From Sphingomonas caeni (GTDB lineage: Bacteria > Pseudomonadota > Alphaproteobacteria > Sphingomonadales > Sphingomonadaceae): a DNA stretch of 64,000 nucleotides. The translations under genes and the position numbers were made by a program. Shown piece by piece: positions 43,839 through 54,709 of this stretch. The DNA lies in contig NZ_JAPDOK010000008.1 of the NCBI RefSeq assembly GCF_026013415.1, forward strand, positions 1 to 64,000, written 5' to 3'. Below the pieces are notes generated by a model. It saw only the letters and a program-made list of their open reading frames with translations. It was not told the origin of the DNA and made no database searches. Numbering within the stretch: position 1 is the stretch's first letter; each line of letters begins with the position of its first letter.

Positions 43839-46172
43839 ATGACCGATTTCCTCCTCGAACTCCGCTCCGAAGAAATCCCCGCGCGGATGCAGGAAAAGGC
43901 GCGCGCCGATCTGGCGTCGCTGTTCGCCGCGCGGCTCGAGGCGCTCAACCTCGACCATGAAGGGATCGAGAGCTACGCCACCCCGCGCCGCCTCGCGCTG
44001 ATCGTCCGCGGCGTCGCCGACGCCACCACCGCGATGACCGAGGAGCGCAAGGGCCCCCGCGCCGACGCGCCCGCGCAGGCGATCGAGGGCTTCCTCCGCT
44101 CGACCGGCCTCACCCGCGACCAGCTCGTCGAGCGCGACGACGCCAAGGGCGGCAAATTGCTGTTCGCGGTGATCGAGCGTCCGGGCATGCCCGCGCCCTC
44201 GGTCCTGTCCAACGCGTGCCAGCACGTCATCCACGCCTTTCCCTGGCCCAAATCGATGCGCTGGGGCGAAGCCTCGGCCTCGACCGAGAGCCTGCGCTGG
44301 GTCCGCCCGCTGCAGGGCATCGTCGCCCTGTTCGGCGACGCGCTCGTCCAGTTCGAGGTCGCGGGGGTCAAATCGGGCGTCACCACGGTCGGCCACCGCT
44401 TCCACCATCCCGGGCCGATCACCATCGGCAGCGCGGCGGATTACATCGAGAAGCTGCGCGCCTGCCACGTCATCGTCGACGGTGCCGAACGCCGCGCGAT
44501 CATCGCCGTCGGCGCGAAGATGGCGGCGGGCAAGGCCGGCCTCGCGCTGATCGAGGATGAGGGGCTGCTCTACGAAAATGCCGGGCTCACCGAATGGCCG
44601 GTGCCGCTGCTCGGCCGCTTCGACGCCGATTTCCTGAGCGTCCCGCCCGAGGTGATCCAGCTGACGGCGCGCGTGAACCAGAAATATTTCGTCTGCTCAG
44701 GCGCGGACGGGAAGCTCGCCAACGCCTTCATTTGCACCGCCAATATCGACGCGCTCGATGGCGGGGCGAAGATCGTCGAGGGCAACCAGAAGGTCCTCGC
44801 AGCCCGGCTGAGCGATGCGCGCTTCTTCTACGAGACCGATCTGAAGACGCGGCTGGAGGATTTGCAGCCCAAGCTCGAGAAGATCGTGTTTCATGAAAAG
44901 CTCGGGACGGTCGCCGACAAGGTGGAGCGCGTGGCGAAGCTGGCGCGGTGGCTGGTCACCGAAAACATCGTCACCCCGGCGAAGGCCGGGGGCCAGAGCC
45001 AAGCAGGGCAGTCGCCCGAAACCCTGGGTCCCGGCCTTCGCCGGGATGACGAAGAAGTGGCCAAGCTCGCGGATCAGGCCGAACGCGCCGCCCGCCTCGC
45101 CAAGGCCGATCTCGTCACCGGCATGGTCGGCGAGTTCCCCGAACTCCAGGGCCTGATGGGCGGCTATTACGCCGCCGCGCAGGGCGAGGACCCGGCCGTC
45201 GCCGAAGCGATCCGCGACCACTACAAGCCGGTGGGGCAGGGGGATGATGTCCCGACCGCGCCGGTGACGGTGGCGGTGTCGCTGGCGGATAAGCTGGATA
45301 CGCTTGTCGGCTTCTTCCTTTCAGACGAGCGCCCAACTGGGTCGAAAGATCCTTTTGCGCTACGGCGCGCGACTTTGGCCGTCGAAATACTGACGATTGT
45401 TTCGGGACTTCGGTATCACCTCGAGAGCCCCATAGCCTTTGGAACAAAGCGGTATTTCGATCAGGCGGACCAACGGGTCCGCAGTGAATTGAAGCCCGAT
45501 TCCAAGCTCGAATTCAGCGGAACTCCTTGGAAGAAGCTAATTGCGGTCGATCCCGACGATGACCCGGAAGACCCACCGGTCGAAATCGGCGGTTCGTTCT
45601 TCGTAAATTATTGGCTTCGCTATTCGGCGAACCGAGCTTTGGTCGCCGGTGTGCCCGGCCTCCTCGACTTCTTCGCCGACCGCCTCAAGGTCCAGCAACG
45701 CGAAGCCGGGGTCCGCCACGACCTGATCGACGCGGTGTTCGCGCTGGGCGGGGAGGACGATCTCGTCCGCCTGCTCGCCCGCGTCCACGCGCTCCAGGCC
45801 TTCGTCACCACCGAGGACGGCGCCAACCTCCTCGCCGGCTACAAGCGCGCCGCGAACATCCTCAAGAAGGAGGGCTTCGACGGCACCGATGCCGGCACCG
45901 GCGCGAATATCTACGCGGCCGAGCCCGCCGAATCGACGCTGATCGAGGCGCTCAACGCCGCCGAGCCCCGCGCCGCCGCGGCGATCGAGGCCGAGGATTT
46001 CGCGGGCGCGATGGCCGCGCTCTCGACGCTGCGGGCGCCCATCGATGCCTTCTTCGATCAGGTGACCGTCAACGACGCCGACCAGACCAAGCGCGCCGCG
46101 CGCCTCGCCCTGCTCGCGCGGATGCGGGATGCGGTGCACCGGGTGGCGGATTTCTCGAAGATCGAGGGCTGA
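43839..46172 (+). CDS. glyS: Glycyl-tRNA synthetase beta subunit with in-frame repeat and divergent patch
   Basis: 777 aa, longer than the usual ~690-730. The N-terminal LLELRSEEIPARMQ and the C-terminal anticodon-binding part are normal. Two oddities are seen. At 44969-45051 an 82-bp palindromic repeat is read through in frame (VTPAKAGGQSQ to LGPGLRRDDE, ~residues 378-404). At about 45340-45640 the sequence drops in GC, changes codon use and is ~70 residues longer than expected between TGSKDPFALRR and DFFADRLKVQQ. Frame is kept throughout, so the gene, which is essential, is presumably functional. Confidence 0.95.
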   Translation: MTDFLLELRSEEIPARMQEKARADLASLFAARLEALNLDHEGIESYATPRRLALIVRGVADATTAMTEERKGPRADAPAQAIEGFLRSTGLTRDQLVERDDAKGGKLLFAVIERPGMPAPSVLSNACQHVIHAFPWPKSMRWGEASASTESLRWVRPLQGIVALFGDALVQFEVAGVKSGVTTVGHRFHHPGPITIGSAADYIEKLRACHVIVDGAERRAIIAVGAKMAAGKAGLALIEDEGLLYENAGLTEWPVPLLGRFDADFLSVPPEVIQLTARVNQKYFVCSGADGKLANAFICTANIDALDGGAKIVEGNQKVLAARLSDARFFYETDLKTRLEDLQPKLEKIVFHEKLGTVADKVERVAKLARWLVTENIVTPAKAGGQSQAGQSPETLGPGLRRDDEEVAKLADQAERAARLAKADLVTGMVGEFPELQGLMGGYYAAAQGEDPAVAEAIRDHYKPVGQGDDVPTAPVTVAVSLADKLDTLVGFFLSDERPTGSKDPFALRRATLAVEILTIVSGLRYHLESPIAFGTKRYFDQADQRVRSELKPDSKLEFSGTPWKKLIAVDPDDDPEDPPVEIGGSFFVNYWLRYSANRALVAGVPGLLDFFADRLKVQQREAGVRHDLIDAVFALGGEDDLVRLLARVHALQAFVTTEDGANLLAGYKRAANILKKEGFDGTDAGTGANIYAAEPAESTLIEALNAAEPRAAAAIEAEDFAGAMAALSTLRAPIDAFFDQVTVNDADQTKRAARLALLARMRDAVHRVADFSKIEG
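44969..45051 (-). repeat. 82-bp palindromic repeat, copy 12, inside glyS
   Basis: A somewhat diverged but complete copy within the coding region. The centre fits the consensus as its complement. It adds about 27 codons without a stop. Confidence 0.88.
45340..45640 (+). other. Compositionally foreign patch within glyS
   Basis: About 300 bases with clearly lower GC and codons such as ATA, TTT, AAT and TTG that are rare in the flanking parts of glyS. It encodes LRYHLESPIAFGTKRYF, then KPDSKLEFSGTPWKKLIAVD and other residues that do not resemble typical GlyS at this position. Ends are approximate. Confidence 0.6.
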
Positions 46173-46174
46173 CC

Positions 46175-46300
46175 CAATCCTCCCCCGCCAGGGGGAGGTG
46201 TCAGCGCAGCTGACGGAGGGGGAGGAAGCCCAAACGCTTGTTCGTGATTCCTCCCCCTCCGACGCCTTCGGCGCCACCTCCCCCTGGCGGGGGAGGATTG
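46175..46300 (+). repeat. CCTCCCCC-type long palindromic repeat, copy D
   Basis: Starts 3 bases after the glyS stop; closely related to copy C. Confidence 0.85.
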
Positions 46301-46604
46301 ATCGGCTTGCAATGTAGGATTTCGCCTGCTTGGCTCGGCGCGCTCCGTGATCCGGGGCCGCTCTTTGACATCGCGATACCGGTGCGCCTGAAAGGTGCGA
46401 ACCACTGCAACCCTGGTGTTACCTTTCACCCACCCAGCTGGTGAGCGAAACCGCGCACGGGCCTAACTTTCGCCTCACCTTCCGGCTCGCTTTCGCACCC
46501 GCGAAGCATTTCTTCTCCTGACAACGCGGTCAGGCGCTTCCCCCTTGTTCGCACCTGCGGTAGGCGCGGGGAGGCCCGCGCGGGCGCACGAACAGGGAAG
46601 TCGC
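46301..46604 (+). promoter_or_regulatory. ppdK upstream region with promoter candidate and leader stem-loop
   Basis: A perfect -35 box TTGACA is at 46365-46370; the matching -10 is poor (CTGAAA at 46388). TGAAAGGT (46389-46396) pairs with ACCTTTCA (46421-46428), and ACCA/TGGT nest inside. The rest of the 304-base gap shows no ORF with support. Confidence 0.35.
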
Positions 46605-49268
<2,664 letters not shown>

Positions 49269-49272
49269 AGGC

Positions 49273-49758
49273 ATGCGGAAGCTTCTGGCGATTGCGGTTA
49301 TCGGTGCGGCGCTCTCCGCGGGCGCCGCCCAGGCGCAGCAGGGCGACCCGTTCGACCGCAGCCTGACCTCGAAACACTGGAACGTGATCGGGCTGTACGG
49401 GGAAGCGCCGAAGCGCGCCGCCTTCCTCGTCGATCGCGATTCGGTCGCGGTCATCGGGACGCCCAATGTCCGCGAGTTCAGTTTCTTCGTGACGGTCGAG
49501 GGAATGGCCCCGGGCGACGGCATCATGTCGCGGATGCGGGTCGTTTGCGACGAGATGGCCGTCGTCAATCTCGGCAAGGTCGAATATTATAACGGCACCC
49601 GAAAACCGTCTCCGCCGGATTCCGGCGAGCGCGTGATGATGACGCCCCAGTCGGCGGCCTATCCCGCGCTCCAGGCGGTCTGCACCGGCGATTGGAGCGC
49701 CACGGGTACGATCGATGCTCCCATCGAGGGGTTGCAGGCCAAGGTCTTCACGTCCTGA
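49273..49758 (+). CDS. Secreted single-domain Adhesin_E-like protein
   Basis: 161 aa with a signal peptide (cleavage near GAAQAQQ). The pattern HWNVIGLYG, FLVDRDSVAVIG, RMRVVCDE and LQAVCTGDW resembles surface-adhesin-E-type domains, with two cysteines likely forming a disulphide. It starts 4 bases after ppdK. The next gene appears to contain two such domains. Confidence 0.7.
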   Translation: MRKLLAIAVIGAALSAGAAQAQQGDPFDRSLTSKHWNVIGLYGEAPKRAAFLVDRDSVAVIGTPNVREFSFFVTVEGMAPGDGIMSRMRVVCDEMAVVNLGKVEYYNGTRKPSPPDSGERVMMTPQSAAYPALQAVCTGDWSATGTIDAPIEGLQAKVFTS

Positions 49759-49841
49759 TCCCGCACGTGGGCGCCACGCCGGGGGACTCGATTGCCGCCG
49801 GGCTTCGCCCTATCGTGGGTCCGCCGAGGATGGGGGGACGC

Positions 49842-50732
49842 ATGAAGCGCATGATCGTTGGAATGCTGGCGCTGCTCGCAAGCCCCGCCGCGGCGCAGAC
49901 GGTGCAGGTCACCCCCGATTGGCGCGCGATCAGCTTCATGGGGGAGGGCGACGACGAGGCGCTGGCGCTGATCGACCTGGCCTCGCTGCGCCGGCCCGCG
50001 ACCGGGATCCGCGAGATCCGCGCGGCCATGGTCAGCGAGCGGCCCGGGCGGCTTTCGTCGGGCAAGAGTTTCTCGATGACGCAGGTCGTCTACCGCTTCG
50101 ACTGCAAGGGCGGCACCTACCAGCCGGTGCACACCGAGGCCTGGTCCGAAAAGGGCAGGGTGGTGGGCGGCGACAATGACGGCCCGGCCCGCGACGTCGA
50201 GCGCGGCACGATCCTGGCCGATCTGCGCGACCTGGTGTGCGACGAGACCTTCAGCCATCTGCGCAAGGTGGCGGGCGTCAACCCGATCGCGCCCTCGCTC
50301 GAGCTGATCGTGCAGCGCCGGTCGCTGGTCGACAGCCGCGGCCATAATGGCTGGCAGCGGCTGACCGATGCGGGCGACGCGCCCGAACGGCTGCAATATT
50401 TCGCCGAACGCGGATCGGTGATCACCGACAGCGCGGGGCGCAGGCTGGTGAGCACGATGGTGCTGATCGAGAAGGGCGAGAGCGGGATCACCCGCGTCCA
50501 CTATCTGGTGCGGATCGATTGCAAGGCGAGGACGGGCGAGACCATCTATGCCCAGGCATTCGGCGGGGACGGGCGCGTGCTGAGCGAGATGCTGCTCGAT
50601 ACGGGCCCCCAGCCGCTCGAGCCCGGGCGGATGGCGGGGGCGCTCGAGCTGCCGGTGTGCCGCGGCGACTGGAGCAGCGGCGCGCCCGAGATTCGCCTGC
50701 CCGACCAATTGGCGCGCGAGGCCTTCCGTTGA
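49842..50732 (+). CDS. Secreted two-domain Adhesin_E-like protein
   Basis: 296 aa with a signal peptide (ASPAAAQ). Residues ~25-140 and ~165-290 repeat the same pattern: aromatic start (DWRAISFMG; GWQRLTDAG), YRFDCKGG or LVRIDCKAR with Cys, and LRDLVCDET or ELPVCRGDW. It is thus a duplicated version of the preceding protein. Its stop overlaps the next start (TTGA at 50729-50732). Confidence 0.7.
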   Translation: MKRMIVGMLALLASPAAAQTVQVTPDWRAISFMGEGDDEALALIDLASLRRPATGIREIRAAMVSERPGRLSSGKSFSMTQVVYRFDCKGGTYQPVHTEAWSEKGRVVGGDNDGPARDVERGTILADLRDLVCDETFSHLRKVAGVNPIAPSLELIVQRRSLVDSRGHNGWQRLTDAGDAPERLQYFAERGSVITDSAGRRLVSTMVLIEKGESGITRVHYLVRIDCKARTGETIYAQAFGGDGRVLSEMLLDTGPQPLEPGRMAGALELPVCRGDWSSGAPEIRLPDQLAREAFR

Positions 50733-51880
50733 TCCGTTCTGTCGCCGATCTCTGCCACCCGCACGATCCCGCGCTGATCGAGGCGGCGATGCTCGAGCTG
50801 CGGCGGGTGCATCTCTCGACCGATCGCGCCGCCGCCTTCGCCCGGCTGCTGCCCTGGGACGTGTTCAACATGCTACCCAGCCGGGCGATGCTGCTCGAAT
50901 CCGAGCTGCGCGTGATCCAGCGCGGGCGCGATGCCTGGTTCGACCTGCTGGTGCCGCGCACCCGCGTCGATGTCGAGCGCAAGCTCTCGGCCAGGGCGCT
51001 CCACGATCTGTGCGAGCAGGGGATGAGCATGGTGCTCAACCGCGTCGGCCGCCACGTGCCGCGCGTCGCCGCGCTCAACGCGATGATCGAGCGGCATTTC
51101 CGCGCGAGCACCGACGTCAATTGCTATGCCAGTTTTCGCCGCGAAAGCGCCTTCCCGCCGCATTTCGATCCGCACGACGTGCTCGTGCTCCAGATCCATG
51201 GCAGCAAGCGCTGGTTCTGCCACGGCCAGCCGCACCGTTTCCCGCTCGACCGCCAGCGCTTTCCGGTGGGCGACGATCCCGGCCCGGTCGAGGCCGAGAT
51301 CCTGATGCGGCCGGGCGATCTCCTCTATCTGCCGCGCGGCGAGGTGCATTGGGCCGAGACGGTGGGCGAGGCATCGATGCACCTGACCGTGCGCATCCAG
51401 CCGCCGCGTCCCTCGGACCTGCTGCCGTGGCTCGCCGCGATCGCCGAGCGCGAGGAGGCGGGGCGCGAGGATATCAATGCGTTGGCCGGCGATGAAGCGC
51501 GCGCCGCGCGGACCGAGCGGTTGCAGGCGGTCCTTCGCGCGCTGGCGGACGGGCTCGACCTCAACCGCTTTGCCGCGGAGATCGACCGCGACACCGGCCC
51601 GATGCGGCCGATCAATCTGGGACATATGCAGGAGCTACGGCCCGGCACGCTCGTCACGCCCTCGCTCCGGCGGCGCGTGCCGCTCGACGGACCGCGCGTG
51701 GCGATCGGCGGCAAGCCGGTGCAGCTGGGCCCGGACGAGCGCGCGGTGCTCGCCGAGCTGCTCGCGCGCGACAGCGCCACGATCGCGGAACTGGAAAAGG
51801 CGCTGCCTCAGACGGCAACGGGCGACGCCGTTGCCGGTCTCGCCCGTAAGTCGCTGGTCTTTCTCTTCGCGGACGACTGA
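50729..51880 (+). CDS. JmjC/cupin-like Fe(II) oxygenase (ROXA-like)
   Basis: 383 aa. HFDPHD gives the HxD iron motif (H145, D147) and the later HW motif in GEVHWAE (H207) the distal His. The RESAFPPHFDPHDVLVLQ context is that of YcfD/ROX-type ribosomal-protein hydroxylases. A C-terminal winged-helix-like region (LGPDERAVLAELLARD) also fits ROX. TTG start at 50729 couples it to the preceding gene; ATG 50789 is an alternative. The substrate is unknown. Confidence 0.85.
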   Translation: MIRSVADLCHPHDPALIEAAMLELRRVHLSTDRAAAFARLLPWDVFNMLPSRAMLLESELRVIQRGRDAWFDLLVPRTRVDVERKLSARALHDLCEQGMSMVLNRVGRHVPRVAALNAMIERHFRASTDVNCYASFRRESAFPPHFDPHDVLVLQIHGSKRWFCHGQPHRFPLDRQRFPVGDDPGPVEAEILMRPGDLLYLPRGEVHWAETVGEASMHLTVRIQPPRPSDLLPWLAAIAEREEAGREDINALAGDEARAARTERLQAVLRALADGLDLNRFAAEIDRDTGPMRPINLGHMQELRPGTLVTPSLRRRVPLDGPRVAIGGKPVQLGPDERAVLAELLARDSATIAELEKALPQTATGDAVAGLARKSLVFLFADD

Positions 51881-51894
51881 GCTCAGCGGAAAGC

Positions 51895-51975
51895 CGTCAT
51901 CCCGGCGAAAGCCGGGACCCAGAGCCGCGAGCGATGCGCTTTGCCACCCTGGGTCCCGGCTTTCGCCGGGATGAT
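51895..51975 (+). repeat. 82-bp palindromic repeat, copy 13
   Basis: Complete except that the last bases are GATGAT instead of GATGACG. Between the JmjC gene and the convergent HhH gene. Confidence 0.88.
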
Positions 51976-51997
51976 AATCCGGCGATCGAGGCTGAAG

Positions 51998-52567
51998 TCA
52001 GCCGAAGCGCTTGAGATGCTCGTCCTCATTGCCCGCGCGGAGCAAGGCGGCCTGTTCGCGCCACTCTTCCTTGGCGATCGCACCCTTCTCCATTTCGAGC
52101 CTCTGCTCGAGCGCGGCCTCGTCGTCGGGGGTCATCTTCTCGATCTCGCGATAGGTCTTGATGCCCAGCTCGTTGAGACGCTTCTCGCGCGCCTCGTCGA
52201 TGCCCTTGATCCGGCTGAGATTGTCGCGGCCCCAGCCGAACCAGCCGCGCCATCCGCCGCCCGATTCCTCGCTTGCGGCGGCAGCGGCGGGTGCCACCGC
52301 GGCGGTCGCCGCGGTAGCCTCGGCGGCGGTCACCGCCTTTTTCAGCCGTTCGCATTCGGCCTCGAGATCGCGGACACGGCGATTGGCTTCCTTCAGGTCG
52401 ATCTCGGCCTGGTGGCGATAGCTGGAGTGCTCGACTTCCTCGTCCTCATAGCGCTCGCGCCATTTGCGCCCCCCGGAAGCGCTGCCCAGCCCCAACAGCC
52501 ATCCGGCAATCAGCGTCAGGACCAGCGCCGTGAATTGCGTCGGCGACTGGAACGGCAAGTCCTGCAT
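51998..52567 (-). CDS. Membrane-anchored coiled-coil protein with helix-hairpin-helix
   Basis: 189 aa. One N-terminal membrane helix (FTALVLTLIAGWLLGLG, ~12-28), a coiled coil with ECERLKKAV (~45-80), an Ala-rich linker, then a helix-hairpin-helix-type motif (NLSRIKGIDEAREKRLNELG, ~114-133). Similar H3TH domains accompany NADH-dehydrogenase or DNA-binding proteins; the role here is unknown. Downstream of tadC by 79 bases on the same strand. Confidence 0.75.
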   Translation of the reverse strand: MQDLPFQSPTQFTALVLTLIAGWLLGLGSASGGRKWRERYEDEEVEHSSYRHQAEIDLKEANRRVRDLEAECERLKKAVTAAEATAATAAVAPAAAAASEESGGGWRGWFGWGRDNLSRIKGIDEAREKRLNELGIKTYREIEKMTPDDEAALEQRLEMEKGAIAKEEWREQAALLRAGNEDEHLKRFG

Positions 52568-52646
52568 GTTCGGCTCCCCCCAATTTTATGCGGGGGAATT
52601 TACCTTGGCCGGGAGATTCGTTCCAGACTCGATCCGCGTCCGCGGC

Positions 52647-53642
52647 TTAGCGGTTGATGAAGCTGTCGTTGATCGAGCAGGCGGCCGGGCCGAGGATGAC
52701 GATGAACAGCACCGGCAGGATGAACAGGATCAGCGGGATCGTCATGATCGCGGGCAGGCGCGCGGCCTTTTCCTCGGCGCGCATCATGCGCTCGTTGCGG
52801 AACTCGGCGGAGAGCACGCGCAGCGCCGATGCCAGCGGCGTGCCGTATTTTTCGGTCTGAATCATCGTGGTCACGACGCCGCGAACCGCATCCAGATCAA
52901 TGCGCTGCGCGAAATTGTCGAAGGCCTGGCGGCGGTCGGTGAGGAAGCCCAGTTCGATCGCGGTGAGCTGGAATTCGTCGCCGAGTTCGGGATAGGCCTT
53001 GCCCAATTCGCGCGCGACGCGGCCGAATGCGGCGTCCACGGTCAGTCCCGCTTCGGCACAGATGACGAGCAGGTCGAGCGCGTCGGGAAGCCCTTTGCGA
53101 ATCGCATGGCTGCGCTTGGTGATCTTGTTCTTGAGGTAGATGTCGGGCGCCTTGTAGCTCAGGATGAACGCGCCCGCGACGAGGCCATAGGCCTTGATCG
53201 GGGTCCAGTCGGCGAACATCTCGGTACCGTAGACGAGGAAGATCATCAGCCCGCCGAACACGATCGGCAGCACGAGCCGGCCGAAAATCACGGCGGGCGC
53301 CCATTCCTTGGAACGGATGCCGGCCTGCATCAATTTCTGCTGGGCGACCTTGAGCTGGCTTTCCTGCAGCACCTTCATCGACGAGAGCAGGGCGCGGATC
53401 TTGTCGGCGCTCTCGTTCTTCTGGACCAGCTTGGCGCGGCGCTTCGACGTCGAGGCGGTGATGCCCGCCTTGAGCTGTTCGCGGCGGTCGTTGAGCGCCT
53501 TGACGCGCTTGGCCATGGGATCGCGCACGGTGGTCGCAGCATAGACCGCGAGCAGCACCGAGAAGGCGGCGATGGCGGCGAGGAAGGTCGCCACCATGAG
53601 GACGTCTACGCCAAGGATCGTGGGGCCGGAGGTCGGTTGCAT
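52647..53642 (-). CDS. tadC: Tad pilus inner-membrane protein TadC
   Basis: 331 aa type II secretion F-domain protein. LPDALDLLVICAEAGLTVDAA and the C-terminal LPLILFILPVLFIVILGP-like helices are TadC features. It works with TadB as the platform of the Flp pilus machine. Follows tadB by 7 bases. Confidence 0.93.
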   Translation of the reverse strand: MQPTSGPTILGVDVLMVATFLAAIAAFSVLLAVYAATTVRDPMAKRVKALNDRREQLKAGITASTSKRRAKLVQKNESADKIRALLSSMKVLQESQLKVAQQKLMQAGIRSKEWAPAVIFGRLVLPIVFGGLMIFLVYGTEMFADWTPIKAYGLVAGAFILSYKAPDIYLKNKITKRSHAIRKGLPDALDLLVICAEAGLTVDAAFGRVARELGKAYPELGDEFQLTAIELGFLTDRRQAFDNFAQRIDLDAVRGVVTTMIQTEKYGTPLASALRVLSAEFRNERMMRAEEKAARLPAIMTIPLILFILPVLFIVILGPAACSINDSFINR

Positions 53643-53649
53643 GGGGCCC

Positions 53650-54627
53650 TCAGATCTCGAAATCGACCATCTTGGCCATGATGAAGGCGCCGATCGCCAT
53701 CCAGACCAGGCCGCCGCCGCCCGCCACCATCAGCCGCTCGTCGGTGAAGAAGTGGAACATATAGGCGTTGTTGATGAACCAGATCATCGTGAACACGATG
53801 AAGGGCAGCGCGCCGACGATCAGCGCCGACGCCTTTGATTCGGACGACATCGCCTTGATCTTGAGCTTCATCTGGCTGCGCTTGCGCAGCACATCGGCGA
53901 GGTTGCCGAGCGTTTCCGCGAGGTTGCCGCCGGTCTCGCGCTGGATCGCGATGGTGATCACGAAGAACTGGAACTCGGGGGTGCCGAGGCGGTCCGCGGT
54001 CTCCTGAAGCGCCACGTCGAGCGTGCGCCCGATCTTCATCTTGTCCGAGATGGCGCGGAATTCCTCGCCGACCGGACCGTCCAGCTCCTGGGCGACGACC
54101 GCGATCGTCTCGGTGATCGGAAGGCCCGAGCGCAGGCCGCGGACAAGCAGCTCGATCGCGTCGGGGAATCTGGCGGTGAAGGTCAGCACGCGCTTCTTGA
54201 TGAAGAAGCCGACGACCTTGTGCGGCAGGCCGACGCCGACGAAGATGCCGATCGCGAGCGACAGCCAGATCGGTGCGCCGCGGAGCAGCAGCAGCGCGAC
54301 AGGGATCACGAACAGCCCGAGCGAGACCATGCCGTATTTGCCGACGGACCAGTTCTTGCCCGTCATGTGCAGCCGCTTCTTGAGCAGCGCGGGGTTGGGG
54401 ATGAACCGCCCGGCGAACGTGTCCATCTTGGTCGTGCGGTTGGTCGAGATGCGGCGGAGCTGGGCTTCCATTGCGCTCGCGATCGGGCTGCCCGAATGGC
54501 GGCCGCGAACGGCGGTAAGGCGGCGCGCGCCCGCACGCTCGGCCGAGGGTCCGGAGAAGGCGAAGACCATCATCGCGAGAACCATGAAGGCGCCGCCACC
54601 GATCAACACATACGGCAGAAAGTCCAT
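53650..54627 (-). CDS. tadB: Tad pilus inner-membrane protein TadB
   Basis: 325 aa. FPDAIELLVRGLRSGLPITE and ETGGNLAETLGNLADVLRKR are T2SS-F-domain motifs. ATG 54627 chosen (MDFLPYVLIGGG). In most Tad loci the ATPase gene cpaF/tadA stands between cpaE and tadB; here only 82 bases separate them. Confidence 0.93.
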   Translation of the reverse strand: MDFLPYVLIGGGAFMVLAMMVFAFSGPSAERAGARRLTAVRGRHSGSPIASAMEAQLRRISTNRTTKMDTFAGRFIPNPALLKKRLHMTGKNWSVGKYGMVSLGLFVIPVALLLLRGAPIWLSLAIGIFVGVGLPHKVVGFFIKKRVLTFTARFPDAIELLVRGLRSGLPITETIAVVAQELDGPVGEEFRAISDKMKIGRTLDVALQETADRLGTPEFQFFVITIAIQRETGGNLAETLGNLADVLRKRSQMKLKIKAMSSESKASALIVGALPFIVFTMIWFINNAYMFHFFTDERLMVAGGGGLVWMAIGAFIMAKMVDFEI

Positions 54628-54709
54628 GCCGTTCCCGTCTCCGCCACCCGATCTTGCCAACCGCGGGGCAGGATAGCCCCGGTCCGGTTAAGCGATTACT
54701 TGCCCACGC

